Notes: generated by a model not told the origin, from the letters alone. DNA of 26,400 nucleotides from JBOGJG01 sp050747825 (GCA_050747825.1 JBOGJG010000459.1:1-26400); one strand, 5' to 3'. Numbered from the stretch's first letter, positions 1-8,127 are shown. A program made the numbers and translations.

Positions 1-9
1 CAAAAAGGA

Positions 10-30
10 AAAACGCAAGATCTGACCCCC
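10..30. repeat. Partial micro-repeat (AAAACGCA...CTGACCCC family)
   Basis: The stretch AAAACGCAAGATCTGACCCC just before clpX matches, with small changes, the arms of the inverted repeat at 3980-4062 before engB. Only one arm is visible because the window starts here. Basis: seen in sequence. Confidence 0.6.
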
Positions 31-44
31 TTTAAGGAGGCTTT

Positions 45-1286
45 GTGAAAAGAGACGGAGATGATGTCCTTCGCTGTTCATTCTGCAACAAAAGTCAGAA
101 TGACGTAAAGAAGCTGATCGCCGGTCCAACGGTTTTTATCTGCGACGAATGCGTTGATGTTTGCAACGAGATCATCTCCGACGACATCACGGCCGAGGCC
201 GCGTCTGTCAAAGACGCGCTTCCCAAGCCATCAGAGATCAGAGATTTCCTCGAACAATACGTGATCGGCCAGGACGCCTCAAAGAAGAAGCTGGCGGTAG
301 CTGTCTATAATCACTACAAAAGAATCAAGATAGGCCGCCGCCGCCATCAGGATGTCGAACTCACCAAGAGCAACGTCGTTCTCATGGGACCTACCGGGAC
401 CGGGAAAACCCTGCTGGCTCAGACGCTGGCCCGCATGCTTTCCGTTCCTTTTGCCATCGTCGATGCCACGACGCTCACCGAAGCCGGCTACGTCGGTGAG
501 GACGTCGAGAACATCATCCTGAAACTGCTGCAGTCTGCGGGCGGCGACCGCGACCGCTGCATGCAGGGCATTATTTACATTGACGAAATCGATAAGATAT
601 CCCGCAAGGACGAGAACCCCTCCATTACTCGAGACGTGTCGGGAGAAGGCGTGCAGCAGGCGCTGCTCAAGATCCTGGAGGGAACGCTGGCCAACGTGCC
701 TCCTCAGGGAGGTCGCAAGCATCCTCACCAGGAATTCGTGCAAATCGATACGACCAACATCCTCTTCATCTGCGGAGGCGCTTTTGTCGGGTTGGATAAG
801 ATCATCCGTAAGCGCCTGGGACGCAGCACCATGGGTTTCCGCTCCAGCCTTGCCGACAGCCGCTGGAAGAAGGAATCGGATTCCAATATCCTGAGCCAGG
901 TGCTGCCCGAAGATCTCATTAAATACGGCCTCATTCCTGAATTCGTAGGCCGCCTGCCCATCCTCTGCACTTTGCATGAATTGGATAAGCCGGCCCTCGT
1001 TGAAATTCTGACCAGACCAAAGAACGCCCTGGTCAAGCAGTACCAGAAGATGTTCGAGTTCGAGAACGTTTCGTTGAAGTTTACCGATGATGCCCTGGAA
1101 GCCATCGCTCAGATGGCTCTGGAGCGTAAAATCGGAGCCCGCGGCTTGCGGTTGATCACGGAAGATCTTATGTTAGACGTGATGTACGAACTGCCTTCGA
1201 GCAAGCGGGTCAAAGAATTCGTCGTGACGCACGAGATGGTCGAGAACAAGGAAGTCGTTTTCAAATTGCTTGAGAAAGCAGGATAA
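45..1286 (+). CDS. clpX: ATP-dependent Clp protease ATP-binding subunit ClpX
   Basis: ClpX is the AAA+ unfoldase that recognises tagged substrates and threads them into the ClpP peptidase in the cytoplasm. The 413-residue protein has the N-terminal zinc-binding domain (Cys11, Cys14, Cys33, Cys36), Walker A GPTGTGKT at 115-122, pore loop GYVG at 148-151, Walker B IIYIDE at 176-181 and the sensor-2 motif GARGLR near the C-terminus. The ClpP-docking IGF tripeptide appears as Met263-Gly-Phe. The start is GTG at 45, four bases after a strong Shine-Dalgarno AAGGAGG (34-40). Length and domains are normal. clpP is not in the window but is usually just upstream; lon follows on the same strand. Identification is very secure. 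Confidence 0.98.
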   Translation: MKRDGDDVLRCSFCNKSQNDVKKLIAGPTVFICDECVDVCNEIISDDITAEAASVKDALPKPSEIRDFLEQYVIGQDASKKKLAVAVYNHYKRIKIGRRRHQDVELTKSNVVLMGPTGTGKTLLAQTLARMLSVPFAIVDATTLTEAGYVGEDVENIILKLLQSAGGDRDRCMQGIIYIDEIDKISRKDENPSITRDVSGEGVQQALLKILEGTLANVPPQGGRKHPHQEFVQIDTTNILFICGGAFVGLDKIIRKRLGRSTMGFRSSLADSRWKKESDSNILSQVLPEDLIKYGLIPEFVGRLPILCTLHELDKPALVEILTRPKNALVKQYQKMFEFENVSLKFTDDALEAIAQMALERKIGARGLRLITEDLMLDVMYELPSSKRVKEFVVTHEMVENKEVVFKLLEKAG

Positions 1287-1290
1287 ACAG

Positions 1291-1373
1291 TTCCAAGTTT
1301 CAAGTTCCAAGGGAGGATCTCGCTAGAAGCGCGCCCTGACTTATACAAGCAGGCTCACAACTTGGAACTTGAA
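1291..1373. repeat. TTCCAAG-type inverted repeat
   Basis: TTCCAAGTTTCAAGTTCCAA at 1291-1310 is mirrored by CTTGGAACTTGAA at 1361-1373. The same words fill the trpE-trpG gap at 7458-7560. It lies between clpX and lon; no T-tract follows, so it is not an obvious terminator. Basis: seen in sequence. Confidence 0.7.
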
Positions 1374-1451
1374 ATCTTCGAAGCGACAGTCTGTTCTGTT
1401 AGTCTGAAAGTCGCGCGAAAGAACTAGCTGTTTGAAACCCTGCGCCGAAGG

Positions 1452-1490
1452 TTGCATCTGTATCAGGGAGTTTGATAAAACGAAGCTCCC
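1452..1490 (+). promoter_or_regulatory. Possible lon promoter with overlapping inverted repeat
   Basis: GGGAGTTT (1466-1473), a 9-nt spacer, then AAGCTCCC (1483-1490) form an inverted repeat ending 13 nt before the lon ATG. A weak promoter can be read as TTGCAT (1452-1457), 16 nt, GATAAA (1474-1479), so the -10 would lie in the spacer. This could be a repressor operator or a 5'-UTR hairpin. The 9-nt spacing resembles CIRCE, but the arms do not match the CIRCE consensus. Function is inferred only. Confidence 0.35.
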
Positions 1491-1503
1491 GTAAACAAGA
1501 AAG

Positions 1504-3975
1504 ATGGCAATAGTGCAAGAGAATGTGACACAAGCTTACCCAATGGTTCCCATCCGGGACGTTGTGGTATTCCCATACATGATGGTGCCCTTCGTAATCG
1601 GCCGCGCCTCCTCCGTGCTGGCGCTCGAGAAGGCACTGCAGGGTGACAAGAAGATTTACCTCGCGACTCAGAAGGACGCCTCGCAGGACAATCCATCTTC
1701 CGAGGACATCTATGAAGTCGGGACCGTGGCCTCGATCGTTCAGAGCCTGAAGCTTCCCGATGGCAACATCAAGGTACTGGTCGAGGGACTGCGCCGGGCC
1801 CGCACACTGGATGTGGTGGATGAAGGCGAGTACTTCTCCGCCGAGGTTCAGTTCGACCCCATCCCGAAAATTTCGGCCACCAAGATGGAGCTTCTGACCA
1901 AACGGCTCAACGCCCTGTTCGAGCAGTTTGCCAAGCTCAATCCCAATATCAATTACGAGACCATCGTCCAGGCCGCGCGCAGTACCGATACAGAGAGGCT
2001 CTCGGATACGGTCGCAGCCAACCTGCCCATCGATGTCGAAGATAAGCAGGCCCTCCTGGAGATTGCCGACCCTGCCGAGCGGATGGAAAAGATTTGCGAG
2101 TTCATCGAAGTCGAAATCGAGAAGGTCAAGGTCGATAAGTCCATCCAGGGCCGCGTTCGCCGCCAGATGGAGAAGGCGCAGCGCGAGTACTACCTGAACG
2201 AGAAGATCAAAGCCATCCAGAAGGAACTGGGTCGCGACGACAAGAACGAGATCGAAGAACTCAAGAAGAAAATCGAAGAAGCCAAGATGTCGGAGGAAGC
2301 CTACGAGAAAGCCATGAACGAGGTCCGGCGTCTGGAGCAAATGCCTCCCATGAGCGCCGAGACGACCGTCAGCCGCACCTACCTGGACTGGCTCATCTCC
2401 ATGCCCTGGAACAAGCGCAGCAAAGAACTCAAGGATATTCTCAAGGCCGAGGAAATCCTCGATGAAGATCACTACGGGCTGGAGAAGGTCAAGGAGCGGG
2501 TTCTCGAGTTCCTGGCCGTGCGCCAGCTTTCCAAGAAGACCGACCAGGGGTCCATCCTCTGCTTTGTGGGTCCTCCCGGAGTAGGAAAGACCTCTCTGGG
2601 CCGCTCGATCGCGCGGGCTACCGGCCGAAAGTTCGTCCGGCTCTCTCTGGGCGGCGTCCGCGACGAAGCCGAGATCCGTGGGCACCGCCGCACCTACATC
2701 GGAGCCCTACCCGGGCAGATCGTCCAGATGCTGAAGAAGGCCGGTACCAAGAATCCGATTTTACTGCTCGATGAAGTAGACAAGATGAGCATGGACTTCC
2801 GAGGCGACCCGTCAGCCGCGCTGATGGAGGTCCTGGATCCCGAGCACAACAAGACCTTCGTGGACCATTACCTGGATGTGGAGTTCGATCTCTCCAATAC
2901 CCTGTTTATCTGCACTGCCAACGTGCTGCACACCATTCCGCGGCCGCTGCAGGACCGCATGGAGGTCATTCACATCTCCGGCTACACCGAGCTGGAGAAG
3001 CTGAACATCGCCAAAAAATATCTTCTGCCCAAGCAACTCGAACAGAATGGATTGGAAAAGGCGCAGCTCGAGGTGACGGATGAGGGCGTGTCGGACTTGA
3101 TCCGCCACTTTACGCGGGAGTCCGGGGTGCGCAACCTGGAGCGCGAGCTGGGCAGTATCTGCCGCAAGGTGGCCCGCAAAGTGCTGGCCCAAAAATCGGA
3201 CCGAGCCGCGACCGTAAAGGAGCGGGCCCCGAAGGCCGAAAAAGCCGAGCAGGCAGACAAACCCACCACCTACACCGTGGATGTGCCTGAGGTCCGCGAC
3301 CTTCTGGGTGTTCCCAAATATCGAAGCCAACTGGTCTCTGAATCCAACGAGATCGGCCTCGCCACCGGGCTGGCCTGGACCGAGGTTGGAGGCGAGGTCC
3401 TGTTGACCGAAGCCACCACCATGGAAGGCAAGGGAGACATACAGCTCACCGGGAAACTGGGCGAGGTCATGCAGGAATCCGCTAAAGCTGCTCTTTCCTT
3501 CGTGCGCTCGCGCAGCAAGGAATACGAGTTGAGCAAAGACTTTCATAAGCTGTTGGATATGCATGTCCATATCCCGGAAGGCGCCATCCCCAAGGACGGC
3601 CCTTCGGCCGGAATTACCATGGCGACAACCATCATTTCGGCGATCGCCCGCATTCCGGTGCGTCGCGATGTAGCCATGACCGGCGAAATTACACTGCGCG
3701 GCAAGGTGTTGCCAATCGGTGGAGTCAAGGAAAAAGTGCTGGCCGCCCACCGTGCCGGCATTACCACCGTGATTCTGCCCAAAGATAATGAAAAGGATCT
3801 GAAGGATATCCCCGCCTCTGTGCAGGAAAATCTAAAGATCGTCCTGGTCGAGACTATGGATGAGGTGCTCGACATTGCGCTGGAAAAGCCAATCCGTAAA
3901 AAACGCCAGGAATTCGCACAGGAACAGCGGCCTCCTCGCATCGAAGAAGGCGGAGATCGGCCGGGAGTGCACTGA
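1504..3975 (+). CDS. lon: ATP-dependent protease La (Lon, LonA type)
   Basis: Lon is a cytoplasmic homohexameric protease that degrades misfolded and regulatory proteins. The 823-residue protein has the N-terminal LON substrate-binding domain (from about residue 10), a coiled-coil-rich middle, Walker A GPPGVGKT at 356-363, Walker B LLLDEVDK, and a C-terminal protease domain with catalytic Ser701 (in DGPSAG) and Lys744 (in GGVKEK). A charged Lys/Glu/Ala-rich linker (about 565-595) joins the ATPase to the protease and seems longer than in E. coli Lon. The last ~25 residues are a charged tail. Start is ATG 1504; only a weak purine stretch precedes it. It follows clpX by 217 nt and so is likely transcribed separately. 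Confidence 0.98.
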   Translation: MAIVQENVTQAYPMVPIRDVVVFPYMMVPFVIGRASSVLALEKALQGDKKIYLATQKDASQDNPSSEDIYEVGTVASIVQSLKLPDGNIKVLVEGLRRARTLDVVDEGEYFSAEVQFDPIPKISATKMELLTKRLNALFEQFAKLNPNINYETIVQAARSTDTERLSDTVAANLPIDVEDKQALLEIADPAERMEKICEFIEVEIEKVKVDKSIQGRVRRQMEKAQREYYLNEKIKAIQKELGRDDKNEIEELKKKIEEAKMSEEAYEKAMNEVRRLEQMPPMSAETTVSRTYLDWLISMPWNKRSKELKDILKAEEILDEDHYGLEKVKERVLEFLAVRQLSKKTDQGSILCFVGPPGVGKTSLGRSIARATGRKFVRLSLGGVRDEAEIRGHRRTYIGALPGQIVQMLKKAGTKNPILLLDEVDKMSMDFRGDPSAALMEVLDPEHNKTFVDHYLDVEFDLSNTLFICTANVLHTIPRPLQDRMEVIHISGYTELEKLNIAKKYLLPKQLEQNGLEKAQLEVTDEGVSDLIRHFTRESGVRNLERELGSICRKVARKVLAQKSDRAATVKERAPKAEKAEQADKPTTYTVDVPEVRDLLGVPKYRSQLVSESNEIGLATGLAWTEVGGEVLLTEATTMEGKGDIQLTGKLGEVMQESAKAALSFVRSRSKEYELSKDFHKLLDMHVHIPEGAIPKDGPSAGITMATTIISAIARIPVRRDVAMTGEITLRGKVLPIGGVKEKVLAAHRAGITTVILPKDNEKDLKDIPASVQENLKIVLVETMDEVLDIALEKPIRKKRQEFAQEQRPPRIEEGGDRPGVH

Positions 3976-3979
3976 CTGA

Positions 3980-4062
3980 GGGGTCCAGATCCTGCGTTTT
4001 TGAAGAAAACGACACCGGCAAGGGTGCCTGAGTGAAAAACGCAAAACGCAGGACCTGACCCC
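3980..4062. repeat. GGGGTC...CCTGCGTTTT inverted repeat
   Basis: The left arm GGGGTCCAGATCCTGCGTTT starts at 3980. The right arm AAAACGCAGGACCTGACCCC occupies 4043-4062. They pair with one bulge and one mismatch. The element fills the lon-engB gap and ends exactly where the engB TTG start begins. No T-tract follows. A partial copy lies before clpX. Basis: seen in sequence. Confidence 0.75.
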
Positions 4063-4647
4063 TTGGACGCAATCTTTCTCAAGAGCGCGACTCGAAGGGA
4101 ACAGTATCCTGAATCCGAACTCCCAAGGATCGCATTCGCAGGTAGGTCCAATGTTGGAAAATCCAGTTTAATAAACAGCCTGATCGGTCGAAAGGGATTG
4201 GCCCGGACCAGCTCGACTCCAGGGCGGACCCAGCTAATTAATTTCTTTGAAATCAATCGGCAGTGGGTGTTTGTGGACTTGCCAGGCTATGGATATGCCA
4301 AAGTTCCGGCGCATGTCCGGGCAGACTGGGCGCCGATGATCGAAGAATTCCTGAGAGGGGACGAAAAGTTAAGACTGACCGTTCTGATCGTCGATGCCCG
4401 GCACGAACCGACCGAACTCGATCGGGTGACGAGAGAGTGGCTGCTCGAATGCGGCGTGGCGCATCAAATTGTTGCAACTAAAGCGGACAAATTATCATCA
4501 AACAAATTGCGACACTCTCTTCATCGAATCGAACAGTCACTGTCCATAAATAACGTGCTCCCTTATTCCGCCGCCACAGGGATGGGGAGAAAAGAGTTGT
4601 GGCAAATCATCAAAATCTCAAGTGGAGAAATTTTAAATCATGGCTGA
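4063..4647 (+). CDS. engB: Ribosome biogenesis GTP-binding protein EngB (YsxC/YihA)
   Basis: EngB is an essential small GTPase that helps assemble the 50S ribosomal subunit. The 194-residue protein has G1 GRSNVGKSS at about 27-35, the T-rich switch STPGRTQ, G3 DLPGYGYA and G4 TKADK, all typical of the family. The frame has a stop at 4033-4035 and no ATG or GTG before the conserved core, so TTG at 4063 is the best start. No Shine-Dalgarno precedes it; the preceding bases belong to the inverted repeat 3980-4062. The 3' end overlaps rho by 8 nt, so the two are probably translationally coupled. Confidence 0.93.
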   Translation: MDAIFLKSATRREQYPESELPRIAFAGRSNVGKSSLINSLIGRKGLARTSSTPGRTQLINFFEINRQWVFVDLPGYGYAKVPAHVRADWAPMIEEFLRGDEKLRLTVLIVDARHEPTELDRVTREWLLECGVAHQIVATKADKLSSNKLRHSLHRIEQSLSINNVLPYSAATGMGRKELWQIIKISSGEILNHG

Positions 4648-5935
4648 AGCAACCACCCCGCCAGTCAAGGAAAATGGGGAACCCTTGAACATCCAAGAGC
4701 TCAAGGAATTGAACATTCAGGCCTTAACCCACGTGGCAAAGGACCTGGATATTCCCGGGGCCACCGGGATGCGCAAGCAGGAGCTGATCTTTCAGATCCT
4801 GAGGGCTCAGACCGAACGCAGCGGGCTGATCTTTTCCGAAGGCGTGCTGGAAACGCTCCCCGACGGATTCGGTTTCCTGCGAGCACCCGAGTATAACTAT
4901 CTGCCGGGCCCGGATGACATCTATGTTTCCCCCTCACAAATACGAAAGTTTGACCTCCGCACCGGGGACACCGTCTCCGGGCAGGTGCGTCCTCCCAAAG
5001 AAGGAGAGCGCTACTTTGCCCTGATCAAGGTCGAGGCCATCAACTTCGAGCATCCGGATATCGCCCGCGACCGGACCTTCTTTGAAAACCTCACGCCCAT
5101 TTACCCGGACGAGCGGTTCAAGCTGGAGACCTCCCAGGACGGGCTCACCGGACGCGTCATGGACCTGCTGACGCCCATCGGCAAAGGGCAGCGCGGACTC
5201 ATCGTCTCTCCGCCTCGCGCCGGTAAGACCATGATCTTGCAGAGCCTCGCCAATTCCATTACTTCCAATCATCCGGAAGTCGTCCTGCTGGTCCTGCTCA
5301 TCGATGAGCGGCCCGAAGAGGTCACCGACATGCAGCGTTCGGTCAAGGGCGAAGTCATCAGTTCCACCTTCGATGAGCCGGCTTCCCGGCACGTCCAGGT
5401 GGCCGAGATGGTGCTGGAGAAAGCCAAGCGCCTGGTCGAGCACAAGAAAGACGTGGTCATCCTGCTCGACTCCATCACCCGCCTGGCGCGCGCCTACAAC
5501 ACCATCGTTCCGCCCTCAGGCAAGGTGTTATCGGGTGGTGTGGACTCCAACGCGCTGCAGCGGCCCAAGCGCTTTTTCGGCGCGGCCCGCAATATCGAGG
5601 AAGGGGGCAGCCTCACCATCGCCGCCACCGCTCTGATCGACACCGGCAGCCGTATGGACGACGTGATCTTTGAAGAGTTCAAGGGCACCGGCAACATGGA
5701 ACTGGTTCTGGACCGCCGCCTGGTAGACAAGCGCGTCTTCCCCGCCATCGATATCAACAAGTCAGGCACGCGCAAGGAAGAGCTGCTGCTCAGCAAAGAC
5801 GAACTCAATCGCGTTTGGGTCCTGCGCAAGGTACTCAATCCGCTCTCCGTCACCGAATCCATGGAGCTCCTCACCGAAAAACTGAGCAAAGCGAAGACCA
5901 ACGCCGACTTCCTCAAGTCGATGTCGGCCGGGTAA
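4640..5935 (+). CDS. rho: Transcription termination factor Rho
   Basis: Rho is the hexameric RNA helicase that ends transcription at unstructured C-rich RNA. The 431-residue protein has the N-terminal Rho helix bundle, a cold-shock-like RNA-binding domain (GFGFLR near 76-81, then YVSPSQIRKF), Walker A PPRAGKT at 191-197, Walker B LLVLLIDERPEEV, and the C-terminal Q- and R-loop regions (ALQRPKRFFGAARN, then GTGNMEL). Length is standard, without the long N-terminal insertions seen in some phyla. ATG 4640 lies inside the end of engB (ATGGCTGA), which suggests coupling. The trp promoter starts only 24 nt after its stop, with no separate terminator visible. Confidence 0.97.
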   Translation: MAEATTPPVKENGEPLNIQELKELNIQALTHVAKDLDIPGATGMRKQELIFQILRAQTERSGLIFSEGVLETLPDGFGFLRAPEYNYLPGPDDIYVSPSQIRKFDLRTGDTVSGQVRPPKEGERYFALIKVEAINFEHPDIARDRTFFENLTPIYPDERFKLETSQDGLTGRVMDLLTPIGKGQRGLIVSPPRAGKTMILQSLANSITSNHPEVVLLVLLIDERPEEVTDMQRSVKGEVISSTFDEPASRHVQVAEMVLEKAKRLVEHKKDVVILLDSITRLARAYNTIVPPSGKVLSGGVDSNALQRPKRFFGAARNIEEGGSLTIAATALIDTGSRMDDVIFEEFKGTGNMELVLDRRLVDKRVFPAIDINKSGTRKEELLLSKDELNRVWVLRKVLNPLSVTESMELLTEKLSKAKTNADFLKSMSAG

Positions 5936-5958
5936 AACAGCCTCAGCCTAAAAACTTC

Positions 5959-5988
5959 TTGACTTTGGCTGCGAGGGGGCGCTATCCT
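5959..5988 (+). promoter_or_regulatory. Promoter of the trp operon
   Basis: TTGACT at 5959-5964, an 18-nt spacer and TATCCT at 5983-5988 make a plausible sigma70-type promoter (5/6 and 4/6 consensus matches). Transcription would start near 5995, about 13 nt before the leader peptide ATG at 6008. Its position between rho and the trp leader supports the call. Basis: motif seen; activity inferred. Confidence 0.7.
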
Positions 5989-6007
5989 ACGAAACTAGGA
6001 AGCAAGT

Positions 6008-6043
6008 ATGGTGATCGGCAAATTTTCCTGGTGGCGAATCTAA
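6008..6043 (+). CDS. trpL: trp operon leader peptide (MVIGKFSWWRI)
   Basis: This is an 11-codon ORF, ATG to TAA, reading MVIGKFSWWRI. Two adjacent TGG codons (6029-6034) would stall the ribosome when charged tRNA-Trp is short. It has a good Shine-Dalgarno, AGGAAG at 5997-6002, five bases upstream, unlike most genes here. It lies about 13 nt after the predicted transcription start and before a hairpin-terminator system. Tandem Trp codons with this placement are the hallmark of ribosome-mediated trp attenuation, as in E. coli trpL. Basis: ORF seen; role from established knowledge of attenuation. Confidence 0.88.
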   Translation: MVIGKFSWWRI

Positions 6044-6143
6044 GCAAGAGTTAGCCCCCGGAGAACTGTCGATCTTCATCAAAGCCGAATAAGGTCAATA
6101 TAAAAGGCCGTGGAGACAGTCTCCACGGCCTTTTTGTTTTTTT
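6028..6143 (+). terminator. trp attenuator (alternative hairpins and intrinsic terminator)
   Basis: The terminator stem is a perfect 15-bp hairpin, 6102-6116 with 6120-6134, loop CAG, followed by a T-rich run to 6143. A competing antiterminator pairs GGAGAACTGTC (6060-6070) with GACAGTCTCC (6115-6124), one bulged A; this uses up the loop and 3' arm of the terminator. A third hairpin pairs the Trp-codon region (about 6028-6043) with 6051-6061 and would keep segment 2 from acting as antiterminator. The 1:2, 2:3, 3:4 logic is complete. Trp starvation should stall the ribosome on TGG-TGG, free segment 2 and let RNA polymerase read into trpE. Confidence 0.87.
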
Positions 6144-7457
6144 ATGACGATCTATCACCAATCCATCCTCGCCGACCTCCTCACCCCGGTCTCCGCCTAC
6201 CTGCGCGTGGTCCGGGACTCCGACCGCGCCTTCCTCCTGGAATCGGTCGAAGGAGGCGAAAAGCTCGGGCGCTACTCCTTCATCGGAGTCAACCCCGAGC
6301 GCAGCTTCGAGGGCAGCTTTTCCGAATTTCGGGCCGGTTTTCCCGAACCCCGGCCCGCCGGCCCCGGACTGCCGCCCTTCTCGGGCGGCGCCGTCGGCGT
6401 CTTCTGCTACGACATGGTGCGCGAACTGGAGCGCCTGCCCGACCGCCACGGAGCCGCCGGCCCCTCGGTCCTCATGGATTACTACTCCACCATCCTCGCC
6501 TTCGACCACCTGAAGCATCAGATCATCATCGTGTCCCATGAGAGCCAGGCGAAGGTGGCGGAGATGGCAAAGTTACTGACCAACGAATCACACGGATCTC
6601 ACGAATATTCGTGTGCTCCGTGTGATTCGTTGGCTAAACCCAATTTCTCACCCGACGCCTTTCACTCCGCCGTCGAAAAGGCCAAGGACTATATCCGCGC
6701 CGGCGACATCTTCCAAGTCGTCCTCTCCCAGCGCTTCGAAACCGATTTTCACGAGGACCCTTTCAACGTCTACCGCGCTCTGCGCTACATCAACCCGTCG
6801 CCTTATCTCTTCTTCCTCAAGCGCGGAGATCTCTGCATCGCCGGCTCTTCCCCCGAGATGCTGGTGCGCGTCCAGGGCAGCGACCTCGAATACCGTCCCA
6901 TCGCCGGCACCCGGCGCCGCGGCCAGGACGCCGCCGCCGAGAGAACGCTCGAGCAGGAGCTGCTCAACGACGAGAAGGAGCGCGCCGAGCATCTCATGCT
7001 CGTTGACCTGGGACGCAACGACCTGGGACGCGTCAGCGACTACGGCAGCGTGCGGGTCGAGAATCTCATGTTCCTGGAAAAATACTCCCACGTCATGCAC
7101 CTGGTCAGCTCCCTCAAAGGCAAGCTGCGGCCCGGCCTCGACCGCTTCGACGCCCTGGCGGCCTGCTTTCCGGCCGGCACCGTCACCGGGGCTCCCAAAG
7201 TACGCGCCATGGAAATCATCGAAGAGCTGGAGCCCTCGCCGCGCGGCATTTATGCCGGCGCCATCGGCTACCTGGACTTTTCCGGAAACCTCGACACCGC
7301 GATCGCCATCCGCACCATCGTCATGAAAAAGGGCAAAGCCTATCTCCAGGCCGGCGCCGGCATCGTCGCCGATTCCGTCCCGGAACTCGAAAACAAGGAA
7401 TGCCATAATAAAGCCCAGGCGCTCTTCCGGGCGCTGGAGTTGGCGGGGGGAATATGA
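6144..7457 (+). CDS. trpE: Anthranilate synthase component I
   Basis: TrpE converts chorismate to anthranilate, with ammonia supplied by TrpG; it is the committed step of tryptophan synthesis. The 437-residue protein has the feedback-inhibition motif LLES at 31-34, the chorismate-binding core (IAGSSPEMLVR, PIAGTRRRG, PAGTVTGAPKVRAM) and the usual C-terminal end. It is shorter than the usual ~500 residues because the N-terminal domain is compact. Codons about 146-164, in the linker between domains, come from a 54-bp palindromic repeat (6580-6633). ATG 6144 directly follows the T-tract of the attenuator; no Shine-Dalgarno is visible, so initiation is unusual. No in-frame upstream alternative start exists. 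Confidence 0.96.
   Translation: MTIYHQSILADLLTPVSAYLRVVRDSDRAFLLESVEGGEKLGRYSFIGVNPERSFEGSFSEFRAGFPEPRPAGPGLPPFSGGAVGVFCYDMVRELERLPDRHGAAGPSVLMDYYSTILAFDHLKHQIIIVSHESQAKVAEMAKLLTNESHGSHEYSCAPCDSLAKPNFSPDAFHSAVEKAKDYIRAGDIFQVVLSQRFETDFHEDPFNVYRALRYINPSPYLFFLKRGDLCIAGSSPEMLVRVQGSDLEYRPIAGTRRRGQDAAAERTLEQELLNDEKERAEHLMLVDLGRNDLGRVSDYGSVRVENLMFLEKYSHVMHLVSSLKGKLRPGLDRFDALAACFPAGTVTGAPKVRAMEIIEELEPSPRGIYAGAIGYLDFSGNLDTAIAIRTIVMKKGKAYLQAGAGIVADSVPELENKECHNKAQALFRALELAGGI
6580..6633. repeat. In-frame palindromic repeat inside trpE
   Basis: A near-perfect 54-bp palindrome: two 27-nt arms (6580-6606 and 6607-6633) with two mismatched positions and no loop. Each arm contains the family word CCAACGAATCACACGGA or its complement. 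It is exactly 18 codons long and open in the trpE frame, coding a His/Ser/Cys-rich linker. The same word family occurs at seven places in the window. Basis: seen in sequence. Confidence 0.9.
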
Positions 7458-7560
7458 GTTCCAAGTTCCAAGTTCCAAGTGCTTCGATCGTGCAAAGCTG
7501 TGCTTCCGGCAAAAGGAACTTGAAACCTGGAACTTAAAGCTTGGAACTTGAAACTTGAAA
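7458..7560. repeat. TTCCAAG-type repeat cluster between trpE and trpG
   Basis: Tandem GTTCCAA words at 7458-7480 are mirrored by several GGAACTTGAAA words at 7516-7560. They fill the only sizeable gap in the trp operon. The last copy supplies the TTG used as trpG start. Related to 1291-1373. No T-tract follows, so it is probably not an efficient terminator. Basis: seen in sequence. Confidence 0.8.
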
Positions 7561-8127
7561 GTACTCGTTCTCGATAACTACGACAGCTTCACCTACAACC
7601 TCGTGCAGTATCTTGGTGAGCTGAAGGCCGACGTGACGGTCCACCGCAACGACCAGATCACCCTCGAGCAAATCCACGAGCTCAACCCCGACCGCATCGT
7701 CATCTCCCCCGGCCCGGGCATCCCGCGCAATGCCGGAATCTCCATCGACCTCATCCGGGAATTCGCCGGCAAGGTCCCTCTGCTGGGAGTCTGCCTCGGG
7801 CACCAGGCCATCGGAGAAGCCTTCGGCGGACGCGTCATCCGCGCCCCCGAGCTGAAGCACGGAAAGACCTCCATGATCCACCACCAGGGCGACTCCATCT
7901 TCTCGGGCCTCCCCGCGCCCTTCGAAGCCACCCGTTATCACTCGCTGATCGTCGAGCGCGAAACGCTGCCCGAGAGCCTGATTGTCAACGCCTACACGGA
8001 AGACAATCTGATCATGGGACTCCGGCATTGCCAGTATGATATCTTTGGAGTTCAATTTCACCCGGAGTCGGTGCTGACCCGGCCCGGAAAACAACTGCTG
8101 GAGAATTTTTTATGTTGCCGGAGCTGA
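7555..8127 (+). CDS. trpG: Anthranilate synthase component II (glutamine amidotransferase)
   Basis: TrpG is the class I glutamine amidotransferase that feeds ammonia to TrpE. The 190-residue protein has the nucleophile Cys80 in GVCLGHQ and the catalytic pair His169 and Glu171 in FHPESVLT; NYDSFTYNLVQYL at the N-terminus is typical. Some bacteria share this subunit with para-aminobenzoate synthase (PabA); the context favours a trp role. The start is TTG 7555, which lies in a repeat copy; only a weak GGAA is upstream. The 3' end overlaps trpD by 16 nt. Confidence 0.95.
   Translation: MKVLVLDNYDSFTYNLVQYLGELKADVTVHRNDQITLEQIHELNPDRIVISPGPGIPRNAGISIDLIREFAGKVPLLGVCLGHQAIGEAFGGRVIRAPELKHGKTSMIHHQGDSIFSGLPAPFEATRYHSLIVERETLPESLIVNAYTEDNLIMGLRHCQYDIFGVQFHPESVLTRPGKQLLENFLCCRS

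Noticed and set aside
45..1286. ClpX with a defective ClpP-docking loop (Met-Gly-Phe instead of Ile-Gly-Phe)
   Set aside because: Met for Ile is a conservative change at a position known to vary (Ile, Leu, Val); no sign of lost function.
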